Below are positions 56,715-64,000 of a DNA stretch of 64,000 nucleotides, piece by piece. The notes below the pieces were generated by a model. It was not told the DNA's origin and searched no databases. It saw nothing but the letters and a program-made list of their open reading frames with translations. Source of the stretch: Verrucomicrobiia bacterium. GTDB lineage: Bacteria; Verrucomicrobiota; Verrucomicrobiia; Verrucomicrobiales; DEV007. Where the stretch lies: contig JAUICH010000003.1 of NCBI GenBank assembly GCA_030427505.1, positions 186,001 to 250,000 on the forward strand. Direction: 5' to 3'. A program made the position numbers and the translations under genes. The first letter of the stretch is position 1; each line of letters opens with the position of its first letter.

Positions 56715-57794
56715 CTACTCAGTGCCTTCGGCAGGTTTGGGCTTGCGCCCCTCGCCACGACCAGAGGGTGGTTTGTCGATTGCATCGTGCTCCAGCTTTC
56801 TGAACTCGGAAAGAAAGCCACGGGCACCATCTGAAAGTTTGGCGAAATCCGCGTCACTGATCTTTGCCACCGCTTCTATAAGCGCCTCTCCGGAGCCGTT
56901 CACCACGATGGCTCTTCTGATCTCAGGAGAAATCTCCAGAATCTCGTTCTTAACGGTCCCGGCCAACTTGTCAAAGCGATCGCGAAGGCCCTCGACCTCT
57001 TCATCCAGAACCTGCTCTTTCGTGTGAAAGATGGTGTGAAACACTTCCTGAAGTTTCAAGATCGCCTCCCGGCTGAACATGCCCACCAGGGCCCCGGCGG
57101 CCGCCAGTCCCCAGCGGTTGATTCCTCCGCCACCACCATCAGCCGAACCATCGTCGGCACCCGTGATGAAGACCAATCCACCTGCGAGCACGAAATAAAA
57201 CACCAACCCTAACAAAAGTCCCATTAAGGGACGGGCCAGGTAGTAAGGGACATAAGCGGTGTCGAAGTCCCGCTTGGTGCTGGCATGCATGAGGTAGGCG
57301 TTGATAGTTGAAATACACGCGCCCACCGCGCCCGCAAACATCGTCGTAAGGGCATTGTTCACATCCGAAGCGGGCGTTCCGCCTGGCTTTGCCGCAAACC
57401 AGGAGGGTGGGTTCAGCACGGCAAAGAAACCAGCCAACGAAAGACCCGTGCAAACAGCCAGCCAAAGCGCCACCACCTTCGTTGCCCCGTGGGGAAACTG
57501 ATGACTAAAGTGGCTTTCGGGCTCTGGAGGAATAACTTCTCCTCCCCCCAACTGAAAGAGGCTGCCCGGTCGAAAAACGGTAATTTTGATGAGCCATAGC
57601 CCCAAGAGCAGCAAGACCAGAGCGCTCAGCTTCCAACTATATGCAAAGGGGAATTTCCAACCTCTGGCTTCTGAAAGCGTGATGTTCCCAATCTTGAAAA
57701 TCGATTCCAGTCCACACAAAAAAATGGTGGCCAGCAGTACCCAGAAAAAGGACGATCTGACACATCTCTCCAGTCTCGTTGCCTGTTCGCTCAT
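56715..57794 (-). CDS. Unknown polytopic membrane protein (islet gene B)
   Basis: A 359-residue protein with about five helices (about residues 15-32, 52-70, 105-127, 140-160 and 183-207, with a weaker one near 225-243) and a cytoplasmic tail of about 110 residues. The tail has DEEVEGLRDRFDKLAGTV and ends Pro/Lys-rich. No family was recognised. A ribosome site AAGGGA precedes the ATG at 57794. It lies between two mnmE fragments. Confidence 0.65.
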   Translation of the reverse strand: MSEQATRLERCVRSSFFWVLLATIFLCGLESIFKIGNITLSEARGWKFPFAYSWKLSALVLLLLGLWLIKITVFRPGSLFQLGGGEVIPPEPESHFSHQFPHGATKVVALWLAVCTGLSLAGFFAVLNPPSWFAAKPGGTPASDVNNALTTMFAGAVGACISTINAYLMHASTKRDFDTAYVPYYLARPLMGLLLGLVFYFVLAGGLVFITGADDGSADGGGGGINRWGLAAAGALVGMFSREAILKLQEVFHTIFHTKEQVLDEEVEGLRDRFDKLAGTVKNEILEISPEIRRAIVVNGSGEALIEAVAKISDADFAKLSDGARGFLSEFRKLEHDAIDKPPSGRGEGRKPKPAEGTE

Positions 57795-57882
57795 TTGGTT
57801 TTCCCTTTAAACTGTCCGAATCTATTTCTTTTTTGACTGAGATTCGCCCGGTTTCCAATCTTTTTCTTGCTTATCTACTATA

Positions 57883-57915
57883 AGCAGAAAGCCGCGCACA
57901 TGCGCGGTTCATTTC
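57883..57915 (-). terminator. Possible terminator beyond mnmE fragment 2
   Basis: CCGCGC and GCGCGG around ACAT form a 6-bp stem at about 57891-57906, next to the stop codon position of mnmE fragment 2. No strong T-run was seen on the minus strand. Confidence 0.35.
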
Positions 57916-57916
57916 T

Positions 57917-58171
57917 CTACTTCCCAATACAGAAAGTAGCGAAAATCTCTCCAAGAATCTCTTTCACATACGCTTTCCCCACGACTTCGCCGGCGGTGTC
58001 GAGGCCGGAGCGAAGTATTATCGCCACGATCTCTGGTGACTCCTGGCGGCGAATTTGAGCCTCTGCCATTGTTAGATATTTTTCGACCCCACCAGGCAGT
58101 TTTTGTGGCCGGCGTTCACGGCAATCATTTCGGAATTCCAGGCCGCATTGCGGCTAATGGAGCCCGGTCAC
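57917..58171 (-). pseudogene. mnmE 3'-end fragment, copy 2 (about 255 bp)
   Basis: On the minus strand, after one frameshift, this reads AAWNSEMIAVNAGHKNCLV and then EAQIRRQESPEIVAIILRS, ending IFATFCIGK and a stop; it matches the C-terminal 85 or so residues of the intact MnmE. Its terminal core CTACTTCCCAATACAGAA (57917-57934) is identical to the intact gene's end. It is longer and less decayed than copy 1. Confidence 0.88.
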
Positions 58172-58223
58172 GATTTGAAGAGATAGCGCTGAATACAGCG
58201 TGTTAGGTACGCGTCTCAATTGA

Positions 58224-58613
58224 ATGCAAATCTCAAAAGGAAAACCGCTTACCCTTGCAGGCTGCGCTTTCGGCATTATCGCTCTCTGGTCTCCCTTTTT
58301 CACCGGATGGTCCCAAGAGAAGGTAGAGATCACGAATAATCGATACGACCCTGTTCCGGTTACGCTTCAAGTTCCCAGTGGAGGCTCCCAGTTTCTGGCA
58401 ACCCATGGAGACACACTTCTCGTCGAGGAAAAAGCTGACTACGGTCCGTTGAAGGAGAGATCTCGCTATGAAACGATCTCCTTTGCGGGTGGAATTGCTT
58501 CAGGCGTAACCATCCTCGAACTGAAAGGACACTGGGCAAAACTGAGTCATCACGACGGCGGCTCCAAGGGACCGTTGTGGGTCAATATCAGCCAAATTTA
58601 TTGGGTGAAATGA
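58224..58613 (+). CDS. Unknown exported protein (islet gene C)
   Basis: A 129-residue protein with a signal peptide (about residues 1-30, GWSQ) and a small secreted domain with VEITNNRYDPVPVTLQV and LKGHWAKLSHHDGG. No family was recognised; an SH3-like fold is possible. It lies between mnmE fragment 2 and MITE copy 3. Low G+C by eye suggests acquisition. Confidence 0.6.
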   Translation: MQISKGKPLTLAGCAFGIIALWSPFFTGWSQEKVEITNNRYDPVPVTLQVPSGGSQFLATHGDTLLVEEKADYGPLKERSRYETISFAGGIASGVTILELKGHWAKLSHHDGGSKGPLWVNISQIYWVK

Positions 58614-58621
58614 TGACTCAT

Positions 58622-58820
58622 TTAGGGCGTATGGACAGATTCCCGAACCGCCCGGAATAGATGAAAAAGGAAGTCAGAATCAGCGCCGCAAGCGGCGAAT
58701 TTTACGCCTGGCTGCGTTCCGCCTCACTCTATTGGGGTCACCCAACGGCGTTCGGCGCGCCTTGCCAGCCGAAAAATGGCCTCGCGCCGGGCAGTCCGCC
58801 AATTTGTCCACACACCCTAA
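58622..58820. mobile_element. MITE copy 3 (199 bp)
   Basis: Starts TTAGGGCGTATGGACAGAT and ends ATTTGTCCACACACCCTAA. It is the inverted version of the copy at 52863-53061 with very few differences, so both moved recently. It sits 8 bp past the stop of islet gene C and 56 bp before mnmE. Its internal MKKEVRIS-type frame is repeat-encoded. Confidence 0.85.
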
Positions 58821-58876
58821 TGATTCGCTTCGGCGGCACACATCCGAGCTATCTGGGCCGCCGGTGATTCTTCCCT

Positions 58877-60298
58877 CTACTTCCCAATACAGAAAGTGGA
58901 GAAAATCTCTCCGAGAATCTCTTCCACGTCTGCCTTCCCCACAACTTCGCCCACGGCGTCGAGGGCGGAGCGGAGTTCGATGGCCACGATTTCTGGCGGA
59001 TCCTGGTGGCGAATCTGGGCCTCCGCCGCGGTCAGAAATTCTTCGGCGCGCACCAGGCAATTTTTGTGGCGGGCATTCACGGCGATCATTTCGGAACTCC
59101 AGGCAGCGCCACCGCTGCTAAGTTCGGCTACGATCCGGTCGCAGAGCGCGCTTTGGCCTTCCAGTGTCTTGCAGGAAAACGGGACCTCCAGGACTTCGGC
59201 ATAGCCGGCTTCTGATTCACTGTTTCCGCTCCCGTTGCGCCAATCCGGATGGACACCGAGGTCCAGCTTATTGAGCACCCGAATGTGGTGGGCTCCCGAT
59301 GGGACGGAGACAGGTTGCAGCCCCTGAGCTTCGCGCCCCAGGCTGGCGTCCACGACTTCCAAAATGAGTTCCGCCGTTTCGATCTGGCGGCGGGCCCGAT
59401 CAATCCCTTCGCGTTCGATGGCGTCTTCAGACTCCCGCACCCCCGCCGTATCCACCAGCCGGAGCGGAATACCGCGCAGGTTGATCACTTCCTCGATGGT
59501 GTCCCGCGTGGTTCCCGCGGTCTCGCTGACGATGGCGCGTTCGAATCCTAACAAAACATTCAAAAGACTCGATTTCCCAACATTCGGAGCACCGCAGATA
59601 ACGGTGCGAACCCCTTCCCGGAGAATGCGCCCTTGGTCGGCTGTATCCACCAGATCCTGGATACTCGCCGTCACCACGTGAATCCGTTCCGCCAAATGCT
59701 GCCCGGTTTCCGGATCGATGTCTTCTTCTGGGAAGTCGATGTAGGCCTCCAGATGCGCGACGATGGAGATCAGGTCTTCGCGAATGCCCATGAGCCGTTC
59801 GCCCAGGCGACCGGCCAGTTGCTCGTTGGCGGCTCGCAAGGCCAGCTCCGTCTGCGCGGAGATCAGGTCCATCACCGCCTCCGCTTGGGTCAGGTCCATT
59901 TTTCCGTTCAGAAAGGCTCGCTGGCTGAACTCCCCCGGCTCCGCCGAGCGCGCCCCACAGGCCAACAACCGTTCCAGGACCAGCCGCGTCACCAGCACCC
60001 CGCCATGGCCGCTGATCTCCACCAAATCCTCCCCCGTGTAACTATGCGGATCAGGGAAAAAGGTGCACAGAATCTCATCAATCACTCCGCCATCGGCGGC
60101 CACGATGGAACCGAAGGTAGCGCGGCGCGGCGTGAGCTTCGCTATTGAAACCTTCGCCTCTCCCCCACCCTGACGTTTCACGCGAAAGGCCTGACTCACC
60201 ACCTCAGCCGCCTGGGGGCCGGAGACCCGGATCAAGGAAATCGCCCCCTGCCCAAAGGGCGTGGCAATCGCGGCGATGGTGTCGGGGGGAGCGGTCAT
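58877..60298 (-). CDS. mnmE: tRNA modification GTPase MnmE
   Basis: A 473-residue GTPase that, with MnmG, modifies the wobble uridine of tRNAs. The tetrahydrofolate-binding N-terminus is MTAPPDTIAAIATPFGQGA. The G domain has G1 GAPNVGKSSL, G2 TAGTTRDTIEE, G3 DTAG and G4 NKLD; the catalytic Cys is at the C-terminus in FCIGK. The ATG at 60298 was chosen because the longer frame adds no family sequence. Its last bases, TTCTGTATTGGGAAGTAG, match the SGI1 attachment core in 17 of 18 positions (core recalled from memory). Confidence 0.96.
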   Translation of the reverse strand: MTAPPDTIAAIATPFGQGAISLIRVSGPQAAEVVSQAFRVKRQGGGEAKVSIAKLTPRRATFGSIVAADGGVIDEILCTFFPDPHSYTGEDLVEISGHGGVLVTRLVLERLLACGARSAEPGEFSQRAFLNGKMDLTQAEAVMDLISAQTELALRAANEQLAGRLGERLMGIREDLISIVAHLEAYIDFPEEDIDPETGQHLAERIHVVTASIQDLVDTADQGRILREGVRTVICGAPNVGKSSLLNVLLGFERAIVSETAGTTRDTIEEVINLRGIPLRLVDTAGVRESEDAIEREGIDRARRQIETAELILEVVDASLGREAQGLQPVSVPSGAHHIRVLNKLDLGVHPDWRNGSGNSESEAGYAEVLEVPFSCKTLEGQSALCDRIVAELSSGGAAWSSEMIAVNARHKNCLVRAEEFLTAAEAQIRHQDPPEIVAIELRSALDAVGEVVGKADVEEILGEIFSTFCIGK

Positions 60299-60350
60299 GG
60301 ACGTTCGCCCGTTTGGTGAGCCATGGAACGCCGCTGGGGTTGGCAGGCGA

Positions 60351-60495
60351 AGACAGGGAGACAAGGGGACAGGGAGACAAGGAGAAAGCTGACGCCAAAA
60401 TATTCCGCCCTCTTCCTAGCTAACGTCCCCACAAGTCTCTTCATCGCCGATGGATCTTTCTATCCCTGTCTCCTTGTCTCCCCCTCTCCCTGTCT
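60351..60495. repeat. Long imperfect inverted repeat of GACAGGGAGACAAGG-type units
   Basis: 60351-60384 has GACAGGGAGACAAGG twice in tandem; 60464-60495 carries the inverted form. The arms of 32-34 bp flank about 80 bp of unrelated sequence between mnmE and hisC. No gene was seen. It resembles a scattered extragenic repeat. Confidence 0.6.
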
Positions 60496-60529
60496 GGGAA
60501 CCGGCGAACGCTACTCCCCATCCCGCCCG

Positions 60530-61645
60530 CTACCCCTTTCCGAGTACATCCCGTAGCACCACAATACAGCGCTCATTCTGCTCGGGCGTGCCAATGGAAA
60601 TGCGGACCCATTCGGGCAGCTTGTAGGCGCGCATGGCGCGGACGATGACGCCCTGTTTCAGCATGTCTTGAAAGACCTGGTCGCCGTCGCCGACTTTTAC
60701 GAGCACGAAGTTCGCGTAGCTGGGGACGTATTCCAGACCCATTTCATCAAAGCTTTTCTGGAGATAGTCGCGGCCCTGGTCCGTGATCTCCTTGGTCTTG
60801 TTCTGGTGATCGTCGTCCAGCAGGCCTGCCAGCGCGCCTTCCTGGGCAATGGCGTTCGCGTTGAAGGGCTGACGCACTTTTTGCAGAATCTCGATCAAAT
60901 CCGCCGGTCCCAGGCCGTAGCCGATCCGCAGGCTGGCCAGCCCCTGGATCTTGGAAAAGGTCCGCATCACAATGGCGTTCCGCCCTTCCCGGACGTACTT
61001 CAGCGTGTCCGGCGGGGTGTCCAGAAATTCGTAGTAGGCCTCGTCAAACACCACCGTCACGTGGTCCGGCACCTTGTCCATGAAACGGTCGATGGCGTCC
61101 TGATCCACCAGCGTCCCAGTCGGATTGTTCGGGTTGGCGATGAAGACTTCTTTCGTCTTTGGCGTGATGGCCGCCGCCATGGCATCCAGGTCGTGCACGA
61201 AGCCGGGGTCCGGCACCTCGATGGTGTTCGCGCCGAAAAGCGTGGCCATCAGCTTGTAGACCACAAAGGCATGCTCCGCGGCAATGATCTCGTCTCCCGG
61301 GTTCAGAAACGCCTTTCCGATAAACTCGATAATCTCATTGGAACCATTACCTAAGATGACGTTTTTACGTTCCAGGCCGAATTTATCCGCGATGGCCGTG
61401 CGCAGCTTGTAGCCGCCGCCGTCGGGGTAGAAATGGGCCCGCTGTATCGCTGCCTGCATCGCTTCCACCGCTTTTGGCGAGGGCCCCAGCGGATTCTCGT
61501 TCGACGCCAGCTTGATGATTTCCTCCGGCTGTAAACCCAGCTCCCGGGCCGTTTCTTCGATCGGCTTCCCGGGGTCATACGCCACCAGACCTTCCAACCA
61601 AGGATGCGCTTTTTCCCAAATCGACATGTCTTTTTCAGTGCTCAA
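60530..61645 (-). CDS. hisC: Histidinol-phosphate aminotransferase
   Basis: A 371-residue class I/II aminotransferase in histidine synthesis (imidazole acetol phosphate to histidinol phosphate). Visible are IKLASNENPLGPSPKA, GNGSNEIIE, NPNNPTG, VVFDEAYYEF and the PLP Lys in RTFSKIQGLASLRIGYG. The TTG at 61645 was chosen because GGGAG lies 6 bases upstream; an ATG six codons further on is the alternative. Aromatic aminotransferase activity is possible too. No other his gene is present. Confidence 0.9.
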   Translation of the reverse strand: MSTEKDMSIWEKAHPWLEGLVAYDPGKPIEETARELGLQPEEIIKLASNENPLGPSPKAVEAMQAAIQRAHFYPDGGGYKLRTAIADKFGLERKNVILGNGSNEIIEFIGKAFLNPGDEIIAAEHAFVVYKLMATLFGANTIEVPDPGFVHDLDAMAAAITPKTKEVFIANPNNPTGTLVDQDAIDRFMDKVPDHVTVVFDEAYYEFLDTPPDTLKYVREGRNAIVMRTFSKIQGLASLRIGYGLGPADLIEILQKVRQPFNANAIAQEGALAGLLDDDHQNKTKEITDQGRDYLQKSFDEMGLEYVPSYANFVLVKVGDGDQVFQDMLKQGVIVRAMRAYKLPEWVRISIGTPEQNERCIVVLRDVLGKG

Positions 61646-61849
61646 AGTGAACTCCCTTCTCAGGCTCCGGCCACTGCGTCAGGCGCTGGTGAAAGAGAGG
61701 GCCGTAGGTTCCGATGGAGCTGCTTCAAAGTCAACGTCCGGCGCGCAAGAGTCCCGGATCTGGCAATCAGAAAAAGAGCGCGTGGAAAACACGGTGCAGA
61801 AACTTTCTCGTCGCCCAGATTGAAAATCGATCCTGGCGATTGTGTCTCG

Positions 61850-62200
61850 CTATGGCGCCAGGCATTGATCCGCTGGATGGACGGCGTTGAGGGGGAGTGG
61901 AAGGATAGTCACTTTTCTCGATGCCACCTTGTCACTTGGATGGCTTTCGCCGGGCACAAGGGGCAAAGTATAAAACCGAATCGCGGATCCGTTCTTTAGA
62001 ACGTAATGCTCCCACTGTCCCGTCCCGTCGTAGGTTTCGATATCGTGAGCGTCCACTTGATCGCGCCACCCCTTTTCCCACTCCCCTCGCAATTGGAACT
62101 GCTCTGGTTTCGATGTTTCAATTGGCTTCAGATTCGTAACACAAGCGGTGAGGTATAAGAGTAAAATTGTGATACTGATGACCGGAAAGGACAGTTTCAT
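61850..62200 (-). CDS. Small lipoprotein, unknown
   Basis: A 116-residue protein with a lipoprotein signal (LYLTAC, Cys at about residue 20) and a small secreted domain with WEKGWRDQVDAHDIE and YVLKNGSAIRFYTLPL. No family was recognised. The ATG at 62200 was chosen over a TTG five codons further up. It stands alone. Confidence 0.65.
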   Translation of the reverse strand: MKLSFPVISITILLLYLTACVTNLKPIETSKPEQFQLRGEWEKGWRDQVDAHDIETYDGTGQWEHYVLKNGSAIRFYTLPLVPGESHPSDKVASRKVTILPLPLNAVHPADQCLAP

Positions 62201-62270
62201 CACCAAGACTTGCAATTGTCGGCACCAGAATGCGGTCTCACTCTGAATTTACCAGGAGGTCCGGCCAAAG

Positions 62271-63563
62271 CTACTCCGCTGGTAGAGAATAAGGAAGATC
62301 CGGCGGTCTCTGTTCGAGACTACCCCTGACCGTGCCCGTCAGCCAGTTGCGAATCGCCTTGAATCCCCGCGCCAGCGAGGAATCCCTGACCTCTCGAATA
62401 GACAGCGCCGCGGCTACCGTTTCTTCACTGCCCCGGTACCTGGGCAGCATCATGACCACCATGTTCTCCCTGGGATCTTCCGCGCCTTTCGGGCACCAAA
62501 GGGACGGAAAGAGCAACCCCCTGGAGAGCGTGATGGATTCCGCCGGTACCTCCACCACCTTTCTGGGACCCAAGAGAAGCGGGCGGTAGCTGAGCTGTAA
62601 CCGGCCGCTTTCAGGATGAAGGCAGAGACGGCCATAGGTCCGCGCCGGAACCCGGTTTACTTTCTTAGCCAGGAAGGCATGCGGCTCCGCGTGGTTGGCC
62701 TTTTTCCGTCCCAGCCACGGCAGTAGCACGTCCAGCCCGAAAACGGCTCCGAAGACACTCAGACGGAAGGCCCAGGGAGCGATGAGAAACGCGATTCCGA
62801 TATAGGTCAGCGACACGGCGGCACCGAACAGTGGATGGATCACCGCGGAAGCCACCACGGAACCGAGCAGGACGCCTTTGAACAGCTTCAGGAGACTGTC
62901 GATGAATCCAAACGGGCAGAGCAGGATGAGCACATTGATGGCATGAGAAGACAGCCACACCAAGACAAAGGCCGTCAGAAACAGTGGGAGCAGCAGGATC
63001 CGAGCATCCACTTGAATAGCGGCAATGGTGAGCGGCGCGGCCGTGTCCCACTGCATGGCGCCGGGCGGGGAACCGGGGTCTCCCGCCTGGAGATAGCCAG
63101 ACAGCTGTGCCACCACGAACGGCACAAAGGCGGCACCGGCCACCACGGCGCTGAGCTTGTCTTCAAACACTTCCAACACGTCGAAAGGCTTCTTCAGGAT
63201 GAAGGGCGCACCAGTGCCGAGAATATCCTTCAGCAGACAAAGCGCGATCACCGCCAGCCCGATTCCCCAGGCCCAGGGCTGACAAAACCAGGGCAGGTTC
63301 CCCCGCTCCGCCTCCGGGGTGCGGAAATATTTCCAGGCTCCCAGGCCGCTCACCCCCATCAGCGGAGAAATGGCTACCCCGGTAACCTCGGAAAGGCTCC
63401 GCGCCAGTTCCACCCCCGGAAGATACTCCCCCAAGTCAGCCGGTCCGGCTTTCGAGGGACCGGCTGGTTCCGGCGGAATATCCGCCACCGTCACTTGGGG
63501 GGTGCTCAAGAATGAAAAAACTCCGAACACCCATAGGACAACCAATACCTTCCCCTGTTTCAT
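62271..63563 (-). CDS. Exported polytopic membrane protein, unknown
   Basis: A 430-residue protein with an N-terminal signal (about residues 1-28), a Pro-rich segment, and about six helices (within residues 85-300), followed by a C-terminal domain (about 300-425) that carries RLCLHPESGRLQLSYRPLL and VEVPAESITLSRGLLFPSLW. No family was recognised. The ATG at 63563 begins the signal peptide; the longer frame adds 26 residues of unlikely sequence. It is divergent from the regulator gene at 63708. Confidence 0.7.
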   Translation of the reverse strand: MKQGKVLVVLWVFGVFSFLSTPQVTVADIPPEPAGPSKAGPADLGEYLPGVELARSLSEVTGVAISPLMGVSGLGAWKYFRTPEAERGNLPWFCQPWAWGIGLAVIALCLLKDILGTGAPFILKKPFDVLEVFEDKLSAVVAGAAFVPFVVAQLSGYLQAGDPGSPPGAMQWDTAAPLTIAAIQVDARILLLPLFLTAFVLVWLSSHAINVLILLCPFGFIDSLLKLFKGVLLGSVVASAVIHPLFGAAVSLTYIGIAFLIAPWAFRLSVFGAVFGLDVLLPWLGRKKANHAEPHAFLAKKVNRVPARTYGRLCLHPESGRLQLSYRPLLLGPRKVVEVPAESITLSRGLLFPSLWCPKGAEDPRENMVVMMLPRYRGSEETVAAALSIREVRDSSLARGFKAIRNWLTGTVRGSLEQRPPDLPYSLPAE

Positions 63564-63707
63564 CTTTGTGGACTTCAAATTCAGGATCGAGGAATCCGGG
63601 CTAACGATCAAGTAGGAACTGAGCCTCCCCTGCCCCGGCATCCGACTGCCGGGAGAATTTCACGAGTCTTGCCAACTCCGCGCTTCGCCCCCTATCCTGG
63701 GAACGCC

Positions 63708-64000
63708 ATGGCTCGTATCGTTTCCCTGCACCGCCCATCCATCGACGGCGTCGCGGAGTTGGTGAGTGGCGGCATTTCGGACAATTCCAATCCAGGCCAT
63801 CCGCCGCACTGGCACTCGGAATGGCAGGTAGTGGTCGTGACCCGGGGCGACGGGTGGGTCCGCACTCAAGGCACGCGGCACGGCACTCCAGGCCATTCTC
63901 TTTTTCTGATCCCGCCAGAGGTCGTGCACTCCAACAACGTGCTCGAAGCAGGTTGTGACTTTCAGTCCATGCTGATCGAACCGGAGTTCTTCGAGTCCAC
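63708..64000 (+). CDS. AraC-type regulator or cupin protein, N-terminal part
   Basis: The frame is open from ATG at 63708 to the window edge (97 codons). The visible portion is a cupin-like AraC_binding domain: HPPHWHSEWQVVVVTRG, then SLFLIPPEVVHSNN. An AraC family DNA-binding domain would be expected beyond the edge. It is divergent from the preceding membrane protein gene. Confidence 0.72.
   Translation, partial: MARIVSLHRPSIDGVAELVSGGISDNSNPGHPPHWHSEWQVVVVTRGDGWVRTQGTRHGTPGHSLFLIPPEVVHSNNVLEAGCDFQSMLIEPEFFES

Noticed and set aside
58661-58867. Short plus-strand frame MKKEVRISAASG...
   Set aside because: The same frame occurs in MITE copy 2 (52792-53022, minus) and is made by the repeat, so it is not a gene.

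Overview
The window looks like a chromosomal segment of a Verrucomicrobiota bacterium. The evidence is high G+C by eye, a secreted DUF1080 protein next to an NHL-repeat protein, a Tat-exported Gfo/Idh oxidoreductase, a Rho with a long low-complexity N-terminal extension, an SdhCAB complex with a single large cytochrome subunit, and a Lys/Ala-rich histone-like protein. The phylum is an inference, and no rRNA or tRNA gene was seen.

Layout. 1-3.1 kb (minus): AsmA-like protein (runs off the left edge), NHL protein, DUF1080 protein. 3.3-11 kb: CynX-type MFS transporter ending in a 335-bp inverted-repeat element, a hydroxyacid dehydrogenase/RraA-family pair, M28 peptidase, 5-formyl-THF cyclo-ligase, a MITE, thiD and a degenerate S41 protease-like protein. 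11-22.6 kb: Rae1/YacP-type nuclease, histone-like protein, yebC, rho, DUF4112 protein, fructosamine kinase family protein, low-molecular-weight phosphatase, EboF-like phosphodiesterase, zinc-ribbon membrane protein, mdh and an extended malQ. 22.6-32 kb: UvrD-family helicase, SNF-family Na+ symporter with a 54-residue MetS-like subunit, sdhCAB, MauE/DoxX-like protein, DUF1460 protein. 32-37 kb: a minus-strand operon for a metal-type ABC system with a MacB/FtsX-type permease, and a Tas-like aldo/keto reductase. 37.6-47.7 kb: esterase, gamma-glutamyltransferase, ElyC/YdcF-type protein, DUF1287 protein, kbl-tdh threonine catabolism, Gfo/Idh oxidoreductase. 48-52.8 kb: a two-partner secretion pair (TpsB then TpsA). 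52.8-60.3 kb: mobile-element scars, DUF2459 protein, rpoA-rplQ, and an accessory zone in front of mnmE. 60.5-64 kb: hisC, a lipoprotein, a membrane protein and the start of an AraC-type regulator.

The most unusual region is 55.7-58.9 kb. The 3' end of mnmE occurs three times in the same orientation: the intact gene, a fragment of about 255 bp and a fragment of about 95 bp. Unknown cargo genes lie between the copies. The terminal sequence closely matches the trmE attachment core used by SGI1-type integrative elements, and the rplQ terminator is also duplicated beside the oldest fragment. This suggests repeated integration or tandem duplication at the mnmE 3' end. A second theme is a family of about 200-bp MITEs (three copies) whose ends match those of an IS5-family transposase remnant beside one copy.

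The metal-type ABC operon is the second candidate system. A ZnuA-like lipoprotein lacking the usual DPHxW motif, an FtsX/MacB-type permease, its ATPase and an unknown membrane protein are encoded with overlapping genes, and all three extracytoplasmic proteins carry His pairs.
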